From NCBI GenBank assembly GCA_046705265.1, contig JBJKQL010000067.1:1-64000 (forward strand): a stretch of DNA of 64,000 bases, written 5' to 3'. Within the stretch, counting starts at the first letter, position 1; every line of letters starts with the position of its first letter. Origin of the DNA: JAJYTL01 sp046705265. Its GTDB lineage: Bacteria > Pseudomonadota > Alphaproteobacteria > Ferrovibrionales > Ferrovibrionaceae. The translations under genes and the position numbers were made by a program. This document shows, one piece after another, positions 18,679 through 27,965 of the stretch. A model generated the notes under the pieces. It was given only the letters and a program-made list of their open reading frames with translations. It did not search any database and was not told the origin of the DNA.

Positions 18679-19432
18679 TCAGCAAGTCGGCATAGCCCCT
18701 GGCCTCAAGCTCAAGAGCAAGCTCCGGCCCGCCAGACTTGATGATCCGACCTTTGGCCAGAACGTGCACCTTGTCCGGCGTGACGTGGTCCAAGAGACGT
18801 TGGTAATGCGTGATCAACAACGTGGCGCGCGCCGGTCCGCGCAAAGCGTTAACCCCGTCAGCTACGATCTTGAGCGCATCGATGTCGAGACCGGAATCAG
18901 TCTCGTCGAGAATAGCGAGGCGAGGATCCAGCATCCACATCTGGAATATCTCGTTACGTTTCTTCTCGCCACCCGAGAAGCCTAAATTGACCGCGCGCGA
19001 AAGGAAGGCCTCATCCATGTTCAGGAGCTTCAACTTCTGCCGCGCGAGGTTGAGGAACTCCATGGCGTCGAGTTCCTGCTCGCCCCGATGACGGCGCATG
19101 GCGTTGACTGCGGATTTCAATAGAGTGGCATTGGCAACACCCGGAATTTCGACCGGATACTGAAAGGCAAGGAAAATGCCCTCGCGAGCTCGCTCTTCCG
19201 GCTTCATCACCGTCAGGTCGCGATCCTGATAGAGGATTCGCCCGCGCGTGATCGAATATCCTTCTCGGCCCGCCAGCGTGTAGGCAAGTGTGCTTTTACC
19301 CGATCCATTCGGCCCCATCACGGCATGCACCTCGCCGGTGGGCAGTGAAAGATTGAGCCCCTGAAGTATTTTCTGGCCGTCCACCTCCACATGGAGGTCC
19401 TCGATCTTCAACATAAACTGGCTATCCTGCAT
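18662..19432 (-). CDS. sufC: SufC, ATPase of the SUF scaffold
   Basis: A 256-residue ABC-type ATPase without membrane partner. Walker A is GPNGSGKST, the signature is FSGGEKKRNEIFQM (SufC-specific KKRNE) and Walker B with the adjacent loop reads LAILDETDSGLDIDALK. It dimerises on SufBD and drives the conformational change needed for cluster formation. Eight bases separate it from sufB. An ATG six codons downstream (MLKIEDLHVEV) is an alternative start. Confidence 0.96.
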   Translation of the reverse strand: MQDSQFMLKIEDLHVEVDGQKILQGLNLSLPTGEVHAVMGPNGSGKSTLAYTLAGREGYSITRGRILYQDRDLTVMKPEERAREGIFLAFQYPVEIPGVANATLLKSAVNAMRRHRGEQELDAMEFLNLARQKLKLLNMDEAFLSRAVNLGFSGGEKKRNEIFQMWMLDPRLAILDETDSGLDIDALKIVADGVNALRGPARATLLITHYQRLLDHVTPDKVHVLAKGRIIKSGGPELALELEARGYADLLNAATA

Positions 19433-19439
19433 TTGGTCC

Positions 19440-20897
19440 TCAACCGACGCTGCCTTCGAGACTTACCCCGAGCAATTTTTGTGCTTCGACCGCAAATTCC
19501 ATGGGCAGATTCTGCAGAACCTCGCGGCAGAAACCATTAACAATGGCGCTCACCGCCTCCTCGACGGACAGGCCGCGTTGCCGGCAATAAAACATCTGGT
19601 CGTCGTCGATCTTCGACGTGGTCGCCTCATGTTCAACCCGTGCCGTCCGGTTTTTAACCTCGATGTACGGCACGGTGTGGCCGCCACACTGCGAGCCAAT
19701 CAACAAGCTCTCGCATTGTGAGTAATTCCGAGCATTCTCCGCGCGGCCCATCATACGCACTAGCCCACGGTAGGTGTTCTGGCTGCTGCCGGCGGAAATT
19801 CCCTTTGAGATGATGGTCGAACGCGTGTTCCGCCCGATGTGAAGCATCTTGGTACCGGTGTCAGCCTGCTGCCGGTTGTTGGTCACGGCGACTGAGTAGA
19901 ATTTTCCCACCGAGTCGTCGCCTTGGAGAATCACGCTCGGATACTTCCAAGTGATGGCGGAACCCGTCTCGACCTGAGTCCAGGATATTCGCGAGCGAGC
20001 GCCACGGCATGCGCCGCGTTTGGTCACGAAATTATAGATTCCTCCCTTTCCGTTCTGGTCGCCCGGATACCAGTTCTGAACCGTGGCGTAGCGGATCTCG
20101 GCGTCTTCGAGCGCCACAAGCTCCACCACTGCTGCATGGAGTTGGTTTTCATCGCGCATAGGCGCCGTGCAGCCTTCGAGATAGCTGACGTACGAGCCCT
20201 TATCGGCGATGATCAACGTACGCTCAAATTGTCCGCTGCTCTTGGCGTTGATCCGGAAATAGGTCGATAGTTCCATCGGGCAACGCACACCGGGCGGTAC
20301 GTAGACGAACGAGCCATCGCTGAACACCGCGGAATTCAGTGTCGCAAAGAAGTTGTCGCCATAAGGGACAACGCTGCCAAGATATTTGCGCACCAGTTCT
20401 GGATGTTTCTGAACCGCCTCCGAAATAGCACAGAATATGATCCCGAGACTGTGCAGCCGATCCTTAAAGGTGGTGGCGACGGACGTTGAATCGAACACCG
20501 CGTCAACAGCCACCCCGGCGAGGGCTGCCCGCTCCTTAAGCGGTATACCCAGCTTTTCGTAAGTCTTGAGCAGCTCGGGGTCGACCTCGTCGAGGGTCGA
20601 TGGCGGCTTTCTGGACTTCGGTGCGGCGTAATAATATATGTCCTGGTACTCAATCTTCGGATAGCTGATGCGCGCCCAGGTTGGCTCGTGTCCCTCCTGC
20701 TGCTGCCAGAGCCGGAAGGCCTTCAGCCGCCACTCGAGAAGCCATTCGGGCTCATTCTTTTTCGCGGAGATGAAGCGTACCGTGTTCTCGTTGAGGCCTA
20801 TCGGCGCCAAATCCGAGTCAATATCGGTTACGAAGCCGTATTTGTAGGTTCCCTCGAGCGATCGCAGAGCTTCTATTGTGTTCTGTGATGTAGCCAT
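19440..20897 (-). CDS. sufB: SufB, Fe-S cluster scaffold subunit
   Basis: A 485-residue SufB of normal length. Recognisable parts are GVRCPMELSTYFRINAKSSG, ISYLEG-type loop YVSYLEGCTAPMRDE, KRGACRGARSRISWTQVETG, and the C-terminal VEHEATTSKIDDDQMFYCRQRG with the glutamate and histidine region used in cluster assembly. It is the first structural gene after the regulator, with 11 bases between them and an AAGGA ribosome site. SufA is absent from this operon. Confidence 0.97.
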   Translation of the reverse strand: MATSQNTIEALRSLEGTYKYGFVTDIDSDLAPIGLNENTVRFISAKKNEPEWLLEWRLKAFRLWQQQEGHEPTWARISYPKIEYQDIYYYAAPKSRKPPSTLDEVDPELLKTYEKLGIPLKERAALAGVAVDAVFDSTSVATTFKDRLHSLGIIFCAISEAVQKHPELVRKYLGSVVPYGDNFFATLNSAVFSDGSFVYVPPGVRCPMELSTYFRINAKSSGQFERTLIIADKGSYVSYLEGCTAPMRDENQLHAAVVELVALEDAEIRYATVQNWYPGDQNGKGGIYNFVTKRGACRGARSRISWTQVETGSAITWKYPSVILQGDDSVGKFYSVAVTNNRQQADTGTKMLHIGRNTRSTIISKGISAGSSQNTYRGLVRMMGRAENARNYSQCESLLIGSQCGGHTVPYIEVKNRTARVEHEATTSKIDDDQMFYCRQRGLSVEEAVSAIVNGFCREVLQNLPMEFAVEAQKLLGVSLEGSVG

Positions 20898-20908
20898 GGG
20901 CCTTATCC

Positions 20909-21379
20909 TTACTGATGTGCAGTGGTCGAGGTTGACGGCCGCAGCGTGGCGTGCGCCTCTTCGGGGAACGCAGGGGGGGATATCACGATGTCGGCAAGTG
21001 ACATATCGTCCAAGGCCTTACGCATTGCGAGATTGATACGGTGCAGCCCAGCTCGCGATGGACAGCGAAGCTCGACCGCACAGGAGTGGATACCTGGTCT
21101 GCTGCACTGAGTAAGCGCTAGTGGCCCATCCACTGCTGCAACAATGGCGCCGGCCGAGATCGCCGTCGCCTTTTGAGCCAGTACGTAGCCGCCTTTGACG
21201 CCACGTTTGGAGGCCAAAAGGTCCGCTCGGCGAAGTTGTGCCAGGATCTTGGCGACCGTTGGCATCGGCAACTGCGTTGCCATGGCGATTCCCGCAGCGG
21301 TGTGAGCCTGCCGGTCATTCTGGGCAATGTGCGTCATGACCATTACCGCGTAATCGGCCAAGCGGCTCAATCGCACCAT
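20909..21379 (-). CDS. Rrf2-family regulator of the SUF operon (IscR-like)
   Basis: A 156-residue winged-helix regulator. The DNA-binding part spans residues 1-65 (LSRLADYAVMVMTHIA, then TVAKILAQLRRADLLASKRG and VKGGYVLA). Three cysteines, C92, C100 and C106, in the spacing C-x7-C-x5-C fit the cluster-binding site of IscR-type sensors, so it probably reads cellular Fe-S status. It is the first gene of the operon it is expected to control. The last 25 residues are low-complexity and unlikely to be functional. Confidence 0.92.
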   Translation of the reverse strand: MVRLSRLADYAVMVMTHIAQNDRQAHTAAGIAMATQLPMPTVAKILAQLRRADLLASKRGVKGGYVLAQKATAISAGAIVAAVDGPLALTQCSRPGIHSCAVELRCPSRAGLHRINLAMRKALDDMSLADIVISPPAFPEEAHATLRPSTSTTAHQ

Positions 21380-21399
21380 CTCGTACCCTTACGGATAGT

Positions 21400-21455
21400 T
21401 GACTATTTCAGTCATCTTTAGAGGATATAGACCCTCTGTGGTTAAAATCAATCTC
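21400..21455 (-). promoter_or_regulatory. Promoter and palindromic operator of the rrf2-suf operon
   Basis: Reading the minus strand, TTGATT and TATATC are 16 bases apart and form a fair sigma-70 promoter (-10 near 21427). Just downstream lies TGACT-GAAAT-AGTCA (21400-21414), a perfect 5-bp inverted repeat of the TGACTAAATTAGTCA type bound by IscR/Rrf2 regulators. A second palindrome, AGAGG-N8-CCTCT (21420-21437), overlaps the -10. The arrangement suggests that the Rrf2 protein represses its own operon by blocking polymerase. The role of each palindrome is inference. Confidence 0.6.
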
Positions 21456-21879
21456 GCTTTGGTCCCTAGAAGTGCCCAGAGGCTAAGAAATTGCCTTCCG
21501 CGTATCGCCATCTTCCGGCAGATGATGGGGACGCTGCGGGATTTTTCCCGTCGGAAATAGGTAAGCGAACACTGGCAACGGCCGCCCTGGGACTGGCTCC
21601 AACCGACAGGTTGCCGTTGGCGGCCATCCTTTCTGCGGGAGCGGACAAAACCGGCTATTCGCCGCGGAGCCTTGAGCCACACCCAAGGCGGGGCGGCATG
21701 TGTAAGCGTAACGCGAACACTGTTAACCGGACGGAGGACCCCTAAGAATGGCGCACGTCTCGCTTCTCGGTCTGCGCCGGATTGGTCATGTGCTGGACCG
21801 ACGTCGCCGGAAAGCCCATGCTCATCGGATAGGCCGTGATGTCGTAAGCGAAGCGTGCCGTAAAGAATGGAGGTTGGCG
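21456..21879. other. Spacer between the SUF promoter and the SDR gene
   Basis: About 420 bases with open frames on both strands but no recognisable product. A plus-strand frame continues in phase into the SDR gene from 21748, but that N-terminal 44 residues are not SDR-like, and the minus strand reads a protein-like stretch (YDITAYPMSMGFPATSVQHM) of unknown origin, which may be a remnant. Confidence 0.4.
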
Positions 21880-22647
21880 ATGGATTGGACGGGGCAGGTC
21901 GCGCTGGTGACAGGTGCGGCGCGAGGGATTGGCCAGGCTATTGCGCGGCTCTTGGCTGAACGCGGTGCAGCGGTGGCGGTGAATTACGCGACACACGCAA
22001 AGGAGGCTGAAGAGCTGGTGAGAACACTTGGTTCACGTGCGCTCGCGGTGCAAGCCGATGTGGCGGACGCAGCGGCCGTGACGGAGATGGTAGGGCGGGT
22101 GACCGGCAGCCTCGGGAATGTGACGGTTCTGGTCAACAACTCCGGGATCACCAGCCGGGGAACGATCGAGACATATGACGCGGAAGTAATGGCGCAAATG
22201 CGGCGAGTGAATGTAGACGGCGTAATACACGCTGTGCGTGCTGTCGCCCCTGCAATGATCGCCGCAGGATATGGACGGATTGTCAATATTACGTCTGTCG
22301 CAGCGATCGGGACTGCATTGTCGGGGACGACATTTTATGCCGCAACTAAGGCGGAGGTGTTAGCGCTGACGCGCCGCTTTGCATTCGAGCTGGGGTCAAA
22401 AGGGATAACAGTGAATGCGGTCGCTCCCGGGTGGATTATGACAGACATGACACGCGCAGGGCTGGCCGAAGCGGCGTATGCCGAGCGAGCACGTTTGATG
22501 GCGGCACGAACGATGGTCGGGCGTGCCGGAACACCAGAAGATATCGCGAATGCGGTCGCCTTCCTAGCGGCGCCGGAATCGGGATTCCTGACCGCGCAAG
22601 TGCTGACTGTGGATGGCGGAAGGTTAGACTATATCGGACATGGGTGA
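21880..22647 (+). CDS. Short-chain dehydrogenase/reductase (FabG-like)
   Basis: A 255-residue SDR oxidoreductase. The nucleotide-binding motif is TGAARGIGQ near residues 11-19, NNSG follows strand 4, and the catalytic Ser, Tyr and Lys are in NITSVAAIG and YAATK. The C-terminus ends with VLTVDGGRLDYIG, as in 3-oxoacyl-ACP reductases and relatives. The substrate is unknown; a fatty-acid role is only one option as no synthase genes are near. The start at 21880 is preceded by GGAGG at the ideal distance; the frame is open further upstream but without such a site. Confidence 0.93.
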   Translation: MDWTGQVALVTGAARGIGQAIARLLAERGAAVAVNYATHAKEAEELVRTLGSRALAVQADVADAAAVTEMVGRVTGSLGNVTVLVNNSGITSRGTIETYDAEVMAQMRRVNVDGVIHAVRAVAPAMIAAGYGRIVNITSVAAIGTALSGTTFYAATKAEVLALTRRFAFELGSKGITVNAVAPGWIMTDMTRAGLAEAAYAERARLMAARTMVGRAGTPEDIANAVAFLAAPESGFLTAQVLTVDGGRLDYIGHG

Positions 22648-23366
22648 GCAACGTTGCGGCGCCGTATCTTTCTCGCGCGCGGCACGGATGGCTCATCGAT
22701 CATCGCTTCGGATGGATTGAACGAAGGTCGCGCGTCGTCCGCCGACTGGCAATGAGATCAGCCGCCTGTGGGAGACCGGCACCTTGGGTAGCAGCCTCGA
22801 TGACCTTTCGTGTCGTCCAGGCTGCTCTCGCTCACGCTATTCTCTGGTAAAGACGAGGGCCATCGCGCATTAGCGCACATCTTTAAACCTCGGCAACATT
22901 GATACTTTGCGACGGCGGTTGGTAGAGGCTCGATAGCAACGTAGAAACGATGACAACAGTGAGCTCGTCCTTTAACGTCCACGTCATGATTGGGGATAGA
23001 GGTACTCCGTTGTGTATCTGGGGATGCTGGTTATTTTCCCCCAGAAAAACTCTAGGCCGATACGCTCGCGCGGCGACCAATGCGATGGTTCATACGGCGA
23101 TACCAGTCATGAGTCGGAGAAATAGCAAACAACGGGAACATCCACTTCCGTCGTGTTGGTGTGATGAGAATGCTGGACGCATCGCGAGCACGAAGGCTAT
23201 GGCTGTCTCGGCCCGTCAGCATGTCGGTACGCGATGAAGGTCATAATCAAGAAAATGATAATGTGAAAGACAAAGATTGTTATACTCCGCACTGCGCGCT
23301 ATTTTTAGCCCGTACGGCATCGCGCCGTATTATTGATCTCTAGCCCATGTGCACAAGGAATGCGGA
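22648..23366. other. About 0.7 kb without a recognisable gene
   Basis: Reading all frames gave no family match. The composition from 22860 to 23340 is AT-richer than the neighbouring genes. No terminator or clear promoter was identified for the small HTH gene that follows. Confidence 0.45.
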
Positions 23367-23642
23367 ATGCCACGCAAACACAAACTCTCGGATGCCGCCG
23401 TTCGAAAGATTTACACATCGAAGGTGAGCGCAAAGGATCTTTCTGTGCGATATGACGTATCGCCAAATACCATATACTTGATACGCCAGGGGCGCCGCCG
23501 TCAGGACGTCACTCGAACGCTGCCGGCTGCCAAAGTTAGCCGCCGAGAGAAGGTGAGCCGCGGTCCGGAAGGGAAGGCCGATATTGACGCCTTGGCCGAT
23601 GCGTTGTTCGATCGCATTGTGGCGCGGCTTAGGAACGTATAG
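23367..23642 (+). CDS. Small helix-turn-helix DNA-binding protein
   Basis: A 91-residue basic protein. Residues 4-45 (KLSDAAVRKIYTSKVSAKDL, then SVRYDVSPNTIYLIRQGRR) form a helix-turn-helix of the kind found in resolvases and sigma-like adaptors; the rest is a short acidic-basic tail ending in ALADALFDRIVARL. An AAGGA site before the ATG at 23367 decides this start over an ATG six codons earlier. It has no evident partner gene; it might be a regulator or a remnant of a mobile element. I do not recognise a named family. Confidence 0.6.
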   Translation: MPRKHKLSDAAVRKIYTSKVSAKDLSVRYDVSPNTIYLIRQGRRRQDVTRTLPAAKVSRREKVSRGPEGKADIDALADALFDRIVARLRNV

Positions 23643-23863
23643 TTCATCAGCCGGCCTGGACTGATAGATCGCCGAGCCGGTTGCCAATCTGAGCAGTGCG
23701 GAATTTACGACATCGGGAGCGGCGGCAGCGGCTTTCAGCCGGCAATGCAAGGATTGCTATAGTCCGTTTCGTGCCGGTTGCTTCGAGTTGCCGCGCTTTA
23801 TACGCTTGCGGCACCGGCTCGGTTCTGAATCCGCGTGATTCACAAATACGTCACGGCGGATCG

Positions 23864-26071
23864 TCAGTTTACAACGACCACCCGGATGTCGCCCATCCGG
23901 CGGACGACATTGACCACGACGTCATTGGCGTGCCGATGAAGCAGAACGTCGACTTCTGCGTTGCCGAGCCGGAGGTGGCGGATACGGACTTCGTCGGCGA
24001 AAGGAGGCAAGATCGGCTGCTCGAATCGGATCTCGCCGGCGGCATGATCGCAGCGTAAGCCAAGACACGCTTGGAGCAGAGCAAGGGGCGTTGCGCTGGC
24101 CCAGGCCTGAGGCGAGCAGGCGACGGGGTAGAGTGTCGGTGCGGTGCCATGCCGTCTGGAAAAGCCACAGAACAGCTCCGGGAGGCGCAACAGGTCCATA
24201 TACTGGACAGCATCGAATAACCCCTCGAATACCCGCACCGCTTCGCGTTTCAAACCATAGCGCGCCAGGCCGAGCGCAATAAGTGCATTATCATGCGGCC
24301 AGATCGATCCGTTGTGATATGACATTGGATTATACCGCCGCTCTGATGTGGCAATTGTGCGGATTCCCCAACCGGAATGGCAGTCCCCGGCTAACAGCGT
24401 TGCGCCGACGCGGTGGGCATGCTCATTGGCCGCGATGCCGGTGAATAGAGCTTGACCGGCATTCGAACTGCGCACTCGGCATGGTTGGTTGCTGCCGTCT
24501 AAAGCGAGCGCATAGATTCCGAGGTCCTCGCACCAAAATGCCTGCTCGAACTGCTCGCGTAGTTTTTCGGCCTTAAGCTCGAACTTTGCAGCCGCCGCGG
24601 TGTGTCCGAGCGAGCGACAAAGACATGCGCCGTGCTGCCATGCCGCGTAGGTATAGGCTTGCACCTCGCAAAGCGCGATTGCCCCGTCGGCAAGCCGCCC
24701 ATCCATATGGAAGATGGAATCGCTGGAATCCTTCCATCCTTGATTTCTCAGACCTTTACCGTCGCGGGCCTCGTATTCCACAAAGCCATCGCCATCGACA
24801 TCTCCGTAGGTCTCAATCCACCTTAGGGCTGCTTCGATATTGGGCCAAATTTCTTCTATCGTCTTTCTGTCTCCTGTTCGGTCGAAATATCGCCCAGCTA
24901 GAATCACGAAGAGGGGCGTCGCATCGACCGTCCCGTAATAGAGCCGAAACGGCACTTCGCCGAGCCGCGCCATCTCGCTGTTCCGGGTTTCGTGTAGAAT
25001 TTTTCCGGGTTCGGCTTCAGATTCGGCGTCCGCACTGCGTGCTTGCGTTGCGGCAAGATAACGGAGCACCCCCTTGGCCACAGTTGGGTCAAGCCACAGC
25101 ATCAACAGCGCGGTAATGATGCCATCGCGTCCGTAGGCGGTGCTGAACCAAGGAATACCCGCGTAGGGGTACGGGCCTTGCGCTGTATCGGTCAGAAGCA
25201 TGGTAAGATCATTGACAGAACGGCAGAGCCAGCGATTCAGGAGAGCGTTCGAGCTGTCGACCACCGCAAAGCGAGACATCGCTGCGCGCCGCGCACGGTG
25301 CGCGGCATGCAAGCTGGTGAAAAATGCGCCAGGCGGGGGTAGCGGGAGACTCGTATTGGTACATTGCACGGTAGCAAACAGGGAGAAGCTTTCCCCTGGA
25401 GCCACAACGACGTCGAACACGGCCTCGTCGTTTTCGAGTGCCGTTGGTATGGGAGAAAACGCAACAAGAGTCGTCCGCTCGATGCCGTCCAGTCCGGCAT
25501 AGCGGAGCAAGACGGCACCGGGTTGCGGTCGCTCGATGCGCATCATGCCTCGACACTTGCGCTGAACACCACGGACCTCAAAGAGGTCTGCGAAGTCAGC
25601 CGCGAATCGCAGTGTGAGCCGAATCCGCTGTGTGCTCTGGTCGAAATTATGTATAGCGAGGCGCTCGTGGCACGCGCCCCGCCATAAGAATTTCGAGCGA
25701 AGGAGATGGAGTTTTTCACGCGACAACGCCAGTTCGCCGTCTTGGTAGATATCCGGGTTGGCGAGGTCGACGGTTAGGATGGCGTTGTCGTCTTGCAGCG
25801 TTGAGCTAAGCAGAAGGCATCGGTGATTATTGATGAGAAGTTCGAGGCGGGAGAGGTGCCGGGTGTCCTCATGAAAGATACCCTCTGGGCTGCGTTCAGC
25901 CTCGACGATGTCGCCATAATGGTCGAAGACGGCAAATGTGTCGCCGCTTTTGAGCGTCCGAGGTCGACGTTCCAAGATAGAAGATGTCGCGGGGATGTAA
26001 AATTGAGGCAGAGGGCTGAAGCCTGATGCTTTCGAGATATCGATCTTCTCTGTCATGAACCTTGACCTCAC
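23864..26071 (-). CDS. Amylo-alpha-1,6-glucosidase family protein (glycogen debranching-like)
   Basis: A 735-residue protein with an N-terminal beta domain (residues about 25-250, GDTFAVFDHYGDI and EGIFHEDTRHLSRLELLINN) and a C-terminal (alpha/alpha) barrel typical of debranching-type glycosidases (IPWFSTAYGRDGIITALLML, NQGWKDSSDSIFHMDG, SYHNGSIWPHDNALIA). It should act in the cytoplasm on branched or short alpha-glucans, as no signal peptide is visible. A GTG start overlaps the stop of the MFS gene (GTGA); an ATG five codons later is equally possible. It is the last gene of a PRC-barrel/MFS/glucosidase operon. Confidence 0.9.
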   Translation of the reverse strand: MRSRFMTEKIDISKASGFSPLPQFYIPATSSILERRPRTLKSGDTFAVFDHYGDIVEAERSPEGIFHEDTRHLSRLELLINNHRCLLLSSTLQDDNAILTVDLANPDIYQDGELALSREKLHLLRSKFLWRGACHERLAIHNFDQSTQRIRLTLRFAADFADLFEVRGVQRKCRGMMRIERPQPGAVLLRYAGLDGIERTTLVAFSPIPTALENDEAVFDVVVAPGESFSLFATVQCTNTSLPLPPPGAFFTSLHAAHRARRAAMSRFAVVDSSNALLNRWLCRSVNDLTMLLTDTAQGPYPYAGIPWFSTAYGRDGIITALLMLWLDPTVAKGVLRYLAATQARSADAESEAEPGKILHETRNSEMARLGEVPFRLYYGTVDATPLFVILAGRYFDRTGDRKTIEEIWPNIEAALRWIETYGDVDGDGFVEYEARDGKGLRNQGWKDSSDSIFHMDGRLADGAIALCEVQAYTYAAWQHGACLCRSLGHTAAAAKFELKAEKLREQFEQAFWCEDLGIYALALDGSNQPCRVRSSNAGQALFTGIAANEHAHRVGATLLAGDCHSGWGIRTIATSERRYNPMSYHNGSIWPHDNALIALGLARYGLKREAVRVFEGLFDAVQYMDLLRLPELFCGFSRRHGTAPTLYPVACSPQAWASATPLALLQACLGLRCDHAAGEIRFEQPILPPFADEVRIRHLRLGNAEVDVLLHRHANDVVVNVVRRMGDIRVVVVN

Positions 26072-27396
26072 TCTTCTTTTGACGTGACAGGAGCTAAATC
26101 ACGCGTCTCCGGCATTAGGCATGAGATCAACACTGCTCCGATCAGAGCAAGGCCGGCAAGGCATAGGAAGGCGGTGCCGCTGCCGAATTGATAGAACAGA
26201 TAGCCCGCGAGGGTCGAACTGATCGAGGCCCCAATGCCAGAAGCGGTGCCAACCACACCCAGAGCGGCGTTGAAGTGTCCGGTGCCGCGCGTCGCATCCG
26301 CGACCACGAGCGGCAACATGACACCAAGAACGGCGGCGGATACACCATCGAGAATTTGGACCGCCACGAGAAGATAGGGATTGGAAATAAACGCAAACAT
26401 AATTCCCCGGATAGGAAGAGCCGTGAAACCGAGTAACAGCAGCGGCCGGCGCCCCCAGGCCTCGGCGCGCCGGCCGACCCAGGGTGACAGTATGGCGACG
26501 ACGATCTGCGGCACAACGATACACGCGGCAATGAGCGCCGTCGCCCAGCGGCCGGAATGCATGGTCAGGATGCTGCCCAAAAATGGCAGCATCGCCGCGT
26601 TAGCCAGCTGAAAGAGCAAAATGCACGCGCAGAAAATCAAAAGCGGCCTGTTATCGGCGACGCCGTGAAGTTGGGCCTTCAGCGTACGTCTGTGGCCGTC
26701 GGGATGCCCACCTCGGGCTCGAACGAGATCGATGTCCGCCGGACGTATGTAGCTCAGGGCGGCGAGTGCGGGGACGGCCAGAGCCGCTGTGAGGAAGAAG
26801 ACTGCGCGAGCGGAAGAGAAACGTCCCCAGGCACCCATCAGGGCCGCAGCGATTCCATTCCCGATCGATGCAAAGCTCGCATTCCGGCCGAGCCGCTCGC
26901 CGATCGCCGCATAATCGACCAGCCCGAGGCTGATGGCCGCTATGGCCGGACCGAGCAAGCAGCTCGCCAATCCATGAAAAATCTCGGCAAACAGTACGAG
27001 AGGGAAAATCGGCCAAACCGCAAGCAGGAGCGCGCTAATCGAAATTGCGCCAGTCGCGAGCGCTGCGATAAGGCGTTTAGAGGACGTTGCATCAACAATG
27101 ATGCCACCTGGCACTTGGCCAGCCAGCGCCACGATACCGCTGATGGTGAGAACGAGGCCAATGTCAACTTGGGTCCAGGCCGCAGCCGTTAAGTAGACAG
27201 CAATAAAAGGGCCAAAACCGGTCTGGACGTTGGCGACGGAGAAATTGAACCAGTCCAGTCCTCGCAAACTGCCAGACGGCGGCACGCCATCGTGATCGTC
27301 TGATGGTCGCGACACGTCTCCGATGGCCCTCGGTGACAGACCTCGTTTGAATATTTGCCGTGAACCCAGAGCCAACACGAACCCCGCCGTCACCAC
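26068..27396 (-). CDS. MFS transporter
   Basis: A 442-residue major facilitator protein with about twelve membrane segments and a hydrophilic N-terminus of some 45 residues. The loop between segments 2 and 3 reads GGIIVDATSSKRL, a variant of the family loop motif, and a second conserved loop (GRRAEAWGRRPLLLLGF) lies between segments 8 and 9. The substrate is not evident; the downstream glucosidase suggests a sugar, but drug-efflux relatives look alike. The GTG start overlaps the stop of the PRC-barrel gene by seven bases. Confidence 0.88.
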   Translation of the reverse strand: MVTAGFVLALGSRQIFKRGLSPRAIGDVSRPSDDHDGVPPSGSLRGLDWFNFSVANVQTGFGPFIAVYLTAAAWTQVDIGLVLTISGIVALAGQVPGGIIVDATSSKRLIAALATGAISISALLLAVWPIFPLVLFAEIFHGLASCLLGPAIAAISLGLVDYAAIGERLGRNASFASIGNGIAAALMGAWGRFSSARAVFFLTAALAVPALAALSYIRPADIDLVRARGGHPDGHRRTLKAQLHGVADNRPLLIFCACILLFQLANAAMLPFLGSILTMHSGRWATALIAACIVVPQIVVAILSPWVGRRAEAWGRRPLLLLGFTALPIRGIMFAFISNPYLLVAVQILDGVSAAVLGVMLPLVVADATRGTGHFNAALGVVGTASGIGASISSTLAGYLFYQFGSGTAFLCLAGLALIGAVLISCLMPETRDLAPVTSKEE

Positions 27397-27965
27397 GAAT
27401 CAGGTATGGTCTCCGTTGCGCCCGAAGCGCCCAACACCACGATCTGTTTCCCTTCCTTATAAGCAGGTGCGGCGCGAATTTGCTTCTGAGTCAGAGCCAA
27501 AGTGATCCGGCCGCCCTTCGTGTTTGGGTCAAAGTGAAGAGCTTTCCAGTCGACCGCGATCTTGCGATTGCCGATTCCGAGAAATCCGCCGAAATCAATG
27601 ATTGCCGCCCGCGGTTGGCCCGCACGATTAACGATGACGTTAACGATGCGTCCCATGCTGTCGCCCTTGGGGTCGAACACCTTCTTACCCAACACGGCTT
27701 GGCTTTCGCGCTTATCAAGCACGCTGGTGGTCGTGGTGGGAGGGACGTGTTCGGTGCCGGCGGGAGTTGTCGATTCTGGAGACTTTGTGGATTGCGTTGA
27801 CGATTGAGCGAGAGGTGGTAAGTCGCGGCGACGAGAATTATTCTCGCCTTGCGTCTGTGGAGAAGCCAAGTAAGGCTTGTTCGACGCGACAGCGGTTGGA
27901 GCCGCGAGGAAAAACCAAACCATTGCTGTCGCAATTAGGACGGCCTCTCGAAGAGGATAGCGCAT
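27390..27965 (-). CDS. Exported PRC-barrel domain protein
   Basis: A 191-residue protein with a signal peptide (residues 1-27, hydrophobic AVLIATAMVWFFLAAPTAVA), a Ser/Thr/Pro-rich linker to about residue 85, and a PRC-barrel domain after that (AVLGKKVFDPKGDSMGRIVN, then AAIIDFGGFLGIGNRKIAVDW). PRC-barrels bind RNA, metal or partner proteins; periplasmic copies like this one are common in alphaproteobacteria and of unknown role. It begins the three-gene operon; the start ATG gives a normal signal peptide. Confidence 0.88.
   Translation of the reverse strand: MRYPLREAVLIATAMVWFFLAAPTAVASNKPYLASPQTQGENNSRRRDLPPLAQSSTQSTKSPESTTPAGTEHVPPTTTTSVLDKRESQAVLGKKVFDPKGDSMGRIVNVIVNRAGQPRAAIIDFGGFLGIGNRKIAVDWKALHFDPNTKGGRITLALTQKQIRAAPAYKEGKQIVVLGASGATETIPDSW

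Noticed and set aside
26557..27192. 211-codon plus-strand frame
   Set aside because: Antisense to the intact MFS gene and rich in Arg/Glu/Gly as expected from a GC-rich shadow.
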